Source: Desulfuromonadales bacterium (lineage in GTDB: Bacteria > Desulfobacterota > Desulfuromonadia > Desulfuromonadales > BM103). Taken from it: 30,256 nucleotides of DNA. Both the position numbers and the translations under genes were made by a program. Below, piece by piece: positions 24,426-30,256 of this stretch. The notes beneath the pieces are model-generated. The model ran no database searches and was not told the origin of the DNA. It saw only the letters and a program-made list of their open reading frames with translations. The DNA is taken from contig DAOWJU010000165.1 of the NCBI GenBank assembly GCA_030640215.1, positions 1-30,256 on the forward strand, read 5' to 3'. How positions within the stretch are numbered: the stretch's first letter is position 1; every line of letters begins with the position of its first letter.

Positions 24426-24995
24426 TTATTTTTCAACAAAACGGAACGTGGTCACTTTGCACTTAATCTTCAAAACAGCCAAATTGTCAGAGACTTTAGG
24501 GCTTGACAGGTCCAGGTTACTCAAGTTGACAATCCTGGAAAGCTTACCAACAGCTTGGGCAAATTCAGCAATCTGGTGGTAAGTACCGACCAAATTCAAG
24601 TTTGCCGGGACTTCTGCATAAAACCCTTTAGAGACCTCGCCCTTGGGGCTGAATGAAATCACTTCTAAACCACTGTCTTTTGCAAGAGTTGCAAGATTTG
24701 TCAAAAGGCTAGGAATCTCTTTTTTATTGGGCAGTTGAGTTAACGCCTCCTTAAGGAGCACTTCAAGTTTTGCAAACTCAGCTTTAAACTTCGGCAGGTT
24801 ATCAGCAATCTGTTTTTTCTGAATGTATTCCGCTTCCAGTCGACTAACTTCAGCTTCCATCTGGCCAATTTTTTCATATTCAGGGAGCCAGAGGAACCAA
24901 ACAAAGGCACCGACTATCAACAGCACCAGCACACCCAAAATCGCAGATCTCTGGTAAAGTGGCAGCTTAAGAAGTTTTTCAAGCTTTGGATTCAT
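24426..24995 (-). CDS. pilO: Type IV pilus inner-membrane protein PilO
   Basis: The protein has 189 residues. One membrane segment at about 19-35 (AILGVLVLLIVGAFVWFLWL) follows a short cytoplasmic end. A coiled coil (IGQMEAEVSRLEAEYIQKKQ) runs to about 95, and the ferredoxin-like PilO core follows (LLTNLATLAKDSGLEVISFSPKGE, VNLSNLDLS). It pairs with PilN in the periplasm. GGGAGAG precedes the ATG. Confidence 0.95.
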   Translation of the reverse strand: MNPKLEKLLKLPLYQRSAILGVLVLLIVGAFVWFLWLPEYEKIGQMEAEVSRLEAEYIQKKQIADNLPKFKAEFAKLEVLLKEALTQLPNKKEIPSLLTNLATLAKDSGLEVISFSPKGEVSKGFYAEVPANLNLVGTYHQIAEFAQAVGKLSRIVNLSNLDLSSPKVSDNLAVLKIKCKVTTFRFVEK

Positions 24996-25037
24996 TACTA
25001 ATTACTCTCCCTCGAGTGACAGATTCAGTCGAGTCAG

Positions 25038-25616
25038 CTATTTCTTTTTAGTCTTTTGGCCTTTTTTGTCTGGCTTGCCACTTAATGTCTTGCAAGTCAG
25101 GTCGAATTGTTGAAATTTAATTTTATTCTGTACTTTTTGCTTTATAACTTTAAGTTCAACGCCTTCGTAGAAAGGTGACGCTTCCAGATTCCCCATGAAG
25201 AGCGCAACGGTTTCTTCACTTGACCCAATCCCACTAATTTTTGCCTTACCAGAGCCTTCTTTAAATTTGGTCAGCCAGATCTTATCCGGCATCGCCCTGT
25301 AGAGCTCATCCAGCAAATAAACAGGCCCAACCCTGGCGGTCTTGAGTTTCTCAAGTACGCCTAGCTTTGCACGAAGATCTTTTTGACGTTTTTCAAAGTT
25401 CTTTACTTCCTTAATCACTTTCTGCAGTTGTGCGATCTCCGACTTTTTTCGGTCAATCTGCTGCTGCATATCATCTACTTCACCAACAATATGCATATAT
25501 GCAGCACCACAAATGCCCACGGAAACAATCAGGACAAGCACAACGACCATCAACTGGCCTTTGAGCATTTCTTTTCTCTGAGCAGCCTTTACGGGCAGAA
25601 GGTTTATACGGATCAT
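25038..25616 (-). CDS. pilN: Type IV pilus inner-membrane protein PilN
   Basis: The protein has 192 residues. The N-terminal MIRINLLPVKAAQRKE carries the conserved INLLP motif that binds PilM in the cytoplasm. A membrane segment at about 22-45 is followed by a coiled coil (VDDMQQQIDRKKSEIAQLQKV) and a PilN fold with DELYRAMPDKIWLTKF. The C-terminal tail is strongly basic (KPDKKGQKTKKK). Its ATG overlaps the pilM stop as ATGA. Confidence 0.96.
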   Translation of the reverse strand: MIRINLLPVKAAQRKEMLKGQLMVVVLVLIVSVGICGAAYMHIVGEVDDMQQQIDRKKSEIAQLQKVIKEVKNFEKRQKDLRAKLGVLEKLKTARVGPVYLLDELYRAMPDKIWLTKFKEGSGKAKISGIGSSEETVALFMGNLEASPFYEGVELKVIKQKVQNKIKFQQFDLTCKTLSGKPDKKGQKTKKK

Positions 25617-26671
25617 CGGTCTCCCATCCTTCTCATGGCCAGGCCAGCAGCTACAGTATAAACAGGGCCCATAGCCTGCAGGTATTCAATGTCAAAATCT
25701 TTTTCGTTAAAAGTAATCTGACGCCAGGGGTCAATCACCTGAACTTCCACACCAAGCCGGTTTTCCAGCGATGACTTGACCGCAGACACCTTGGAGACAC
25801 CCCCGGTAATAAACACTTTCTGCACCTTCTCATCTGAGGATGTTGCTGAGAAGAAATCGATTGAACGCTGGACTTCTTGCGTCAGGCTCTCAGTCGCATC
25901 GTCCATAACTTCAGCAACCATTTCAGCAGTTACATCCGGAGCTTCTCCACCGAGCTTAACGATTTCAGCGTCTTCGTTGTTCAACCCCAAGCGCTTCTGG
26001 AGTTCCTCATTGTACGCGCTACCGCCCACTTGAATATCACGGGTAAAGACAGACATGCCGCCACGCAGCACATTAACATTCATAGAACTCGCGCCCATAT
26101 CGATCAAAGCAACGATTTCATCTTCATTTGCACCATAATTTACATCATAGACATTCTCGACAGCAAAACAGTCGATATCCATAACCTGAGGATTCAGGCC
26201 GCACTCCTTGAAGAGCGCGACATAATCGCTTACAAAATCTTTCTTGGCGGCCACCAGGATAACGTTCATCAAAGACGCATCATCCGCATCGGGCCCAAGA
26301 ATTTGAAAATCGAGATTAACTTCAGAAATTTCGAAAGGAATGTACTGCTCAGCTTCCCACTGAATTGAAGCCTCCATCTCCTCCTCAGTCATGATCGGCA
26401 ATTGAATCTTACGGATAATGACCGAATGCCCGGAGATTGAGGTAGCGACATTTTTTGTCTTGAGCTTCTGGCTTTCCACCAGATCCTTGACAACATCGAC
26501 AATGGAACTAGAATCCATTATCGCATTATCAACAATAGCTTCAGCAGGCAACATAGCCAATCCAAGCCCGGATAGCTGATACCCCCCCTTAGCCTCCTTA
26601 AGATGGACCATCTTTACCGAACTAGAGCCGATATCGATGCCAATCACGTCTTTTTTCTTTTGGAATAGCAT
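25613..26671 (-). CDS. pilM: Type IV pilus assembly ATPase-fold protein PilM
   Basis: The protein has 352 residues of the FtsA/actin fold. The phosphate-1 loop is DVIGIDIGSSSVKMVHL; VALIDMGASSMNVNVLRGG is the phosphate-2 loop and VFITGGVSKVSAVK the adenosine motif. It binds ATP and the INLLP end of PilN on the cytoplasmic face and links the alignment complex to the motor. AGGGG precedes the ATG at 26671. It starts about 95 bases after the XRE regulator and opens the pilMNOPQ operon. Confidence 0.96.
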   Translation of the reverse strand: MLFQKKKDVIGIDIGSSSVKMVHLKEAKGGYQLSGLGLAMLPAEAIVDNAIMDSSSIVDVVKDLVESQKLKTKNVATSISGHSVIIRKIQLPIMTEEEMEASIQWEAEQYIPFEISEVNLDFQILGPDADDASLMNVILVAAKKDFVSDYVALFKECGLNPQVMDIDCFAVENVYDVNYGANEDEIVALIDMGASSMNVNVLRGGMSVFTRDIQVGGSAYNEELQKRLGLNNEDAEIVKLGGEAPDVTAEMVAEVMDDATESLTQEVQRSIDFFSATSSDEKVQKVFITGGVSKVSAVKSSLENRLGVEVQVIDPWRQITFNEKDFDIEYLQAMGPVYTVAAGLAMRRMGDR

Positions 26672-26765
26672 GTGTACCCCTGGCTAAAACACTAACTGAT
26701 TTGAGCGATTTAAAAAGAATCTAGCTTCCGAACAATCGTTATCATGAGCAAACAACGTACCAACA

Positions 26766-26966
26766 TCACTCATCACCAGGAAAAACTTCATTGCGGTCGG
26801 TAAGTTTAAGTCCAAGAGCAAGGATAATCTTGCGCTTAGTCGACATCCGACACTCCGCACCATTCTCAAGGCGATCAACAGTCACCGGCGATACACCAGC
26901 TTTACGGGCCAGCTCTGCCTTGCTCATCAACTGTGCTTCACGGATTTCTCTGATTTTGTTTTTCAT
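26766..26966 (-). CDS. Small XRE-family (HTH) DNA-binding protein
   Basis: The protein has 66 residues. KIREIREAQLMSKAELARKAGVSPVTVDRLENGAECRMSTKRKIILALG is a complete Cro/CI-type helix-turn-helix with little else. It is the first gene behind a perfect-consensus promoter and is followed by pilM in the same direction, so it probably controls this promoter and through it the pilus operon. The ribosome site is weak. DNA-binding class certain; target inferred from position. Confidence 0.85.
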   Translation of the reverse strand: MKNKIREIREAQLMSKAELARKAGVSPVTVDRLENGAECRMSTKRKIILALGLKLTDRNEVFPGDE

Positions 26967-27014
26967 AGGCTACCATTTTGTTATAGTGAGCATAATTATA
27001 TGAAATTAGGGCTA

Positions 27015-27042
27015 ATTATAGGTATATTAAAACAATTGTCAA
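27015..27042 (-). promoter_or_regulatory. Consensus sigma-70 promoter of the XRE-pilMNOPQ operon
   Basis: On the minus strand TTGACA (27042-27037) and TATAAT (27020-27015) are both perfect, with a 16-base spacer. The predicted transcript begins about 40 bases before the XRE start codon. It is the best-matching promoter in the window. Confidence 0.85.
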
Positions 27043-27054
27043 CCAATTATATCT

Positions 27055-27069
27055 ATATGGAGACCATAT
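27055..27069. promoter_or_regulatory. Inverted repeat upstream of the pil promoter, candidate operator
   Basis: ATATGG-AGA-CCATAT is a perfect 6-3-6 palindrome 13 bases upstream of the -35 box. Its size suits a dimeric HTH protein such as the XRE product nearby. Inference from position and symmetry. Confidence 0.45.
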
Positions 27070-27207
27070 GATGGTGCGATATATCACAAATGACGGCATT
27101 AAACACAAGATCAAGGGGCTGAATAGCAGGCAACCACAATATAAAGTGTAATAATTTTTACAGAATTATTGTAAATAATTGAGTTTTTTGATGAAAACGA
27201 GGTGATT

Positions 27208-28008
27208 TTACCAAAAAGAAGACCACAATTGCTGCAACATACTGGCGTACCAGCGCATAATCGAATCGGAATGTTGAATAAAGAAGAGATGGACCAAGAC
27301 ACCCGCCGCAAGGAAGGGACCAAAAGGGACAGCAAGCTTGCCATCGGCCTTTTTTATCAGCATAAGAGGAACGCCAACCAACGTTCCCAATAGCGAGCCA
27401 ATAAAGATAATTGGGAAAATTGCTGTCCAACCAAGAAAAGCTCCTAACATGGCCAGCAACTTGACATCACCAAACCCCATCCCTTCTTTCTTGGTCAACA
27501 ATTCGTAACCAAGAGCTATCGTCAGAAGAGAACCTCCACCAAGCACAATTCCGAGCAACGAATCTTGCCAGGAGACCCACGGCACGAGAAATGAGCAGAG
27601 GAACCCAATTGGGATCCCAGGGAGCCTGATGACGTCTGGAATGATCTGATGATCCAGGTCGATAAATGTGATCACCACTAGAACAGCGACCAGGAGCAGA
27701 ACAACAAGAGTCACCGGGTGAAATGCGAACCGGTAGAAGAACAGTGCAAAGAGAGCTCCGGTGAGGGCTTCTACAAGAAGATAACGTACCGGTACTTCTG
27801 CACTGCAGTAGGCGCACTTGCCTTTGAGTAACAGCCAACTCAGAATAGGGAGATTGTGATACCAACGGATCGGTGTCTCACAATGTGGGCATCGTGAGCG
27901 TGGACTGACGATAGAGAGACCGGCTGGGATGCGGTAGATGCAGACATTCAGGAAGGAGCCGATAATGGTTCCCAGGACAAATGAGAAAATCAGGAAAGAA
28001 ACAAGCAA
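27208..28008 (-). CDS. pilD: Type IV prepilin peptidase/N-methyltransferase
   Basis: The protein has 266 residues of the A24 family. Two CxxC pairs (CPHC and CAYC) form the zinc-binding cytoplasmic loop. The catalytic aspartates lie in ITFIDLDHQIIPD and GMGFGDVKLLAMLGAFLGW. About seven or eight membrane segments are visible. It removes the leader of prepilins and methylates the new N-terminus in the inner membrane. The start is a TTG at 28008 with GAGG six bases upstream; no ATG fits the conserved opening FVLGTIIGSFLNVCIYRIP. It lies upstream of the XRE-pilM operon. Confidence 0.95.
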   Translation of the reverse strand: MLVSFLIFSFVLGTIIGSFLNVCIYRIPAGLSIVSPRSRCPHCETPIRWYHNLPILSWLLLKGKCAYCSAEVPVRYLLVEALTGALFALFFYRFAFHPVTLVVLLLVAVLVVITFIDLDHQIIPDVIRLPGIPIGFLCSFLVPWVSWQDSLLGIVLGGGSLLTIALGYELLTKKEGMGFGDVKLLAMLGAFLGWTAIFPIIFIGSLLGTLVGVPLMLIKKADGKLAVPFGPFLAAGVLVHLFFIQHSDSIMRWYASMLQQLWSSFW

Positions 28009-28088
28009 TGTCGACCTCGTTGGGCGTTATGGTTTCACAGCGGATGTTTTTTTGACCAACATAATTAAGACAACATAATTACGAGACT

Positions 28089-29174
28089 TCACTTTTTCTG
28101 CGCGCATGAGCCAACAAGGCTTACCACCGCAGCGTGCACATCATCTACTGAGATATCAGCTAAACATTTGGCATCAATCGGACATGGTGGCGTATACCCG
28201 AAGCAGGTACATGGGGAGCATGGCAGATGTTTGTTGATCACCACGTGCTGCTCGCCCTTTGGTGCCCACTTTGCAGCAATTCCCGACCCGAACAACGAAA
28301 CCGTAGGGCGTCCCAAGCCAACACCGATGTGAAGCATACCGGAGTCGCCGCTAACAAGTAAAGCGGCCTTCGCTACAATAGCAGCCGACCCGACCAGTGA
28401 GGTCTTCCCTGCCAGGTTCAACCCGTCAACGTCAGAGAGAATAGCATCACCTGCATCGCAATCTTCCGACCCGCTAATGACAACTACAGAGTAACCAGCT
28501 TCAGCTAGCTTGACAGCAAGTTGACCAAATTTCTCCGTCCCCCACCGCCGTTCAGAAATACTCGCGCCAGGGAACAACACGATGTAGGAGCGTTTAGAAA
28601 ATTTGCCAAGTGCTTTTTGGGCAGACTCTTGTTCTATCTCTGAAATAGTCAGAAATGGTACAGAGAAGTCATCTGGTCGATCAACACCCAAGGGTTGCAA
28701 CAAATCATAAAAACTATCTAGCTCATATCTATCATGACGATAGTCTACAACATGTGTATACAGCTTTTTGCGTTCATTGGTTCCATAACCAATTTTGATT
28801 GTTGACCGGATTAGACGGGTAATAACGGCGGTCAAACGATGCCATTGCTCTGTATCAATGACGATATCGTAGTTGGATCTCAATGCTTTCAGCAGAGCGC
28901 CCTGATCATAAAGAAAGGTATGTCGAACAACTGAGCACAAGTTGAAGACTGTTGCGTTGCGTTTTTCCGCAAGAACATCAATTACAGCTTCTGGATATTG
29001 TTTCTTAAGAAGTTGCAGAACCGGGATTAGCAAAACGGCATCACCGATTCCACCGGGGCGAATAAACAAGACATGCTTGACTCCATGTCCAGAATTGATC
29101 CGTGGTGAGAAGAGACACCATACAAGTGCCCTGCCAACGAATTGATCCACAAATTTGAGAAGCTGAATTTTCAA
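28089..29174 (-). CDS. Glycosyltransferase family 9 (LPS heptosyltransferase-like)
   Basis: The protein has 361 residues from the TTG at 29174, preferred because KIQLLKFVDQFVGRALVWCL is the usual opening and AGAG lies five bases ahead; a TTG at 29225 adds 17 residues. The Rossmann opening VLFIRPGGIGDAVLLIPVL and the GDSGMLHIGVGLGRPTVSLFG donor-site motif mark ADP-heptose:LPS transferases (WaaC/WaaF type). IVLFPGASISERRWGTEKF lies at the start of the second domain. A C-terminal CSPCTCFGYTPPCPIDAKC cluster is common in this family. It would add a sugar to the LPS core on the cytoplasmic face. It follows vapC. A truncated sister copy lies on the other side of vapBC. Acceptor unknown. Confidence 0.9.
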   Translation of the reverse strand: MKIQLLKFVDQFVGRALVWCLFSPRINSGHGVKHVLFIRPGGIGDAVLLIPVLQLLKKQYPEAVIDVLAEKRNATVFNLCSVVRHTFLYDQGALLKALRSNYDIVIDTEQWHRLTAVITRLIRSTIKIGYGTNERKKLYTHVVDYRHDRYELDSFYDLLQPLGVDRPDDFSVPFLTISEIEQESAQKALGKFSKRSYIVLFPGASISERRWGTEKFGQLAVKLAEAGYSVVVISGSEDCDAGDAILSDVDGLNLAGKTSLVGSAAIVAKAALLVSGDSGMLHIGVGLGRPTVSLFGSGIAAKWAPKGEQHVVINKHLPCSPCTCFGYTPPCPIDAKCLADISVDDVHAAVVSLVGSCAQKK

Positions 29175-29237
29175 AATAGCTCTAAAAAGAAGAAGAATGC
29201 CCCAACAATGAAATGCCCCGAGCAAACACCGGAGCCT

Positions 29238-29642
29238 CTATAGAACCACCAACTCAAGCCCAGGTATATCGATAAAGTCCGTACCATTACGAGTCAAAAG
29301 AGTAAATCCGTGTTGTACCGCCTGACTCGCCAACCAGAGGTCCTGTACTCGCTGCCGATGACCCTTCCCTTTGATCTTGAGTGCCGCAACCAACTCTCCA
29401 AAGGTAATTCCCGTTGCCGCATCAATCATCAAGAGCGGTTTACGTTGTAGACGATGTAAGGCGGCCAGTCTTTTTTGCCGCACATCAGAATTTTTGGCGA
29501 TCTCAGCCCCAAACTTCAATTCAGCAAGAGTAACCGGCGAGAGAAAGACACGTGCATCCCCTGTCACAGAAGCGATATCAGCAGGAGCAAGAACTCCCTG
29601 CTCTACATCGATCCAGATACAAGTATCAATCAAAAACCCCAT
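29238..29642 (-). CDS. vapC: VapC-type PIN-domain toxin
   Basis: The protein has 134 residues, a normal PIN toxin length. The acidic active-site residues are visible: Asp6 in LIDTCIWID, the glutamate in VTLAELKFG, the aspartate in QDLWLASQAV and the one in LLTRNGTDF. Such toxins cut tRNA or rRNA. Its start overlaps the vapB end by 13 bases. The toxin appears intact. Confidence 0.93.
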   Translation of the reverse strand: MGFLIDTCIWIDVEQGVLAPADIASVTGDARVFLSPVTLAELKFGAEIAKNSDVRQKRLAALHRLQRKPLLMIDAATGITFGELVAALKIKGKGHRQRVQDLWLASQAVQHGFTLLTRNGTDFIDIPGLELVVL

Positions 29643-29902
29643 GGATCACGAACCTCCGCGGCCAAAGTCTCACCTAACTCCGTACGTTGACTATCCTTCA
29701 ACCACCCACGACCAGCGTCTTCAGGTAGGGTTCGGTAAAGATCAGCCATAGCCTCAAGAGCCGTCATACTTCCAGGGCCAGGAAGCAACCGACCAATCTG
29801 ACGACGATTCCGTTCGATAATAATTTCTTCCTGCTCTGTTGTAAGACTGTCAAGCACCTGACGCAGGTTTCGCGCTAATTCGGTTGCCGTAATTGTCCGC
29901 AT
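29630..29902 (-). CDS. vapB: VapB-type antitoxin (Phd/YefM family)
   Basis: The protein has 90 residues from the ATG at 29902, chosen because AGGAGG stands four bases ahead; an ATG at 29932 would place that site inside the gene. The Phd/YefM N-terminus RTITATELARNLRQVLDSL is followed by EEIIIERNRRQIGRLLPG and a C-terminal tail that should bind VapC. It should repress its own operon through the palindrome at 29912. Confidence 0.92.
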   Translation of the reverse strand: MRTITATELARNLRQVLDSLTTEQEEIIIERNRRQIGRLLPGPGSMTALEAMADLYRTLPEDAGRGWLKDSQRTELGETLAAEVRDPWGF

Positions 29903-29911
29903 ACATCCTCC

Positions 29912-29940
29912 TGTAAAATATGACTTAATCATACTTTACA
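29912..29940. promoter_or_regulatory. vapBC operator palindrome
   Basis: TGTAAAATATGA (29912-29923) and TCATACTTTACA (29929-29940) form a 12-base inverted repeat with one mismatch and a five-base spacer. It covers the predicted -10 box and transcription start, exactly where the antitoxin should bind. Confidence 0.75.
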
Positions 29941-29961
29941 TAATTAAGGCCGATGCGACAA
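29933..29961 (-). promoter_or_regulatory. Predicted vapBC promoter
   Basis: TTGTCG (29961-29956) and TAAAGT (29938-29933) with 17-base spacing, both 4/6. The start would fall near 29926, the centre of the operator palindrome. Confidence 0.5.
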
Positions 29962-30058
29962 GCCGTAAGAGTCGCTGCTTAAAACGCAATTCAGCTCCAA
30001 CAACAAGCCTTCCAAGGCCTTATTGTGGCGATAATATCACTATTTACAACAGTATCGG

Positions 30059-30256
30059 TCAGTTGGCTCTGTCCGACCCCCAGTGCAACTTCTCAGCAAG
30101 AACATCAACCACGGCTTCGGGATACTGTCTCTTGAGAAGCGCCAGAACCGGAATCAGCAGAACGGCATCACCGATTCCACCGGGACGGATAAACAGGATC
30201 TTGTTGACTTGACGTTGCTGGTCAATTCTTGGTGAAGAGAGACAACAGACAAGCGC
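30059..30256 (-). pseudogene. Truncated glycosyltransferase family 9 copy (5' part, begins outside the window)
   Basis: The frame runs in from the right edge and stops at 30059-30061. Its 65 visible residues include CLSSPRIDQQRQVNKILFIR and PGGIGDAVLLIPVL, then KRQYPEAVVDVLAEK, closely matching residues of the gene at 28089 (LFIRPGGIGDAVLLIPVLQLL). After AEK the homology ends abruptly; unrelated LHWGSDRAN follows, then a stop. The donor-binding domain is therefore missing and the copy cannot be a working transferase. Confidence 0.85.

Noticed and set aside
26684..26878. 64-codon minus-strand frame overlapping the XRE gene
   Set aside because: Out of frame with the clear helix-turn-helix protein and without a ribosome site.
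27130..27180. AT-rich inverted repeat downstream of pilD as terminator
   Set aside because: Only weak A-T pairing and no stable stem, so not called.

Overview
The window is about 30 kb of bacterial chromosome, coded almost entirely on the minus strand. Its core gene order is pilM-pilN-pilO-pilP-pilQ, aroK-aroB, a TPR protein, a roadblock protein, aroQ, a Xaa-Pro peptidase, accB-accC and a futalosine-pathway mqnA. From memory this is the layout of Geobacter/Desulfuromonas-type Desulfobacterota (Desulfuromonadia). The species cannot be named from sequence alone. Moderate GC, Gram-negative secretion and LPS genes, and abundant GGAGG ribosome binding sites fit that assignment.

Region 1 (1-9164, transcribed right to left) is a surface-adhesin secretion operon. 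It encodes a TolC-type outer-membrane channel with an unusual C-terminal extension, a MotB/OmpA-like protein, an HlyD-type periplasmic adaptor, a MotA/TolQ/ExbB-like protein with a long repetitive coiled-coil tail, and the N-terminus of a giant repeat adhesin that runs off the left edge. The ABC ATPase expected in a type I secretion system is not in the window. An ion-channel pair (MotA-like plus MotB-like) placed between type I secretion genes, and a TolC carrying two tandem PhnD-like half-domains, are the most unusual things here.

Region 2 (9165-12147) is an accessory stretch. It holds a lone Fic protein with an N-terminal winged-helix (AbiEi-like) segment, tRNA-Leu(UAA) with its terminator, and a plus-strand Nudix hydrolase.

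Region 3 (12090-27042) is the housekeeping and type IV pilus run. It covers menaquinone (mqnA), a small secreted protein, a lipoyl/octanoyl transferase, biotin carboxylase and its carrier (accC, accB), peptidase, shikimate genes (aroQ, aroB, aroK) and the pilus alignment and secretin genes (pilM to pilQ). A small XRE-type regulator precedes pilM behind a perfect-consensus sigma-70 promoter. Two long imperfect palindromes sharing the core ATAGCCGTAGCTAT lie in the gaps next to accC and lipM. Hairpin terminators follow accC, the small secreted protein and pilQ.

Region 4 (27208-30256) carries the prepilin peptidase pilD, a family 9 (heptosyl-type) glycosyltransferase, a vapBC toxin-antitoxin pair with a clear palindromic operator, and the truncated start of a second family 9 glycosyltransferase. 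The last is a broken duplicate on the far side of vapBC.
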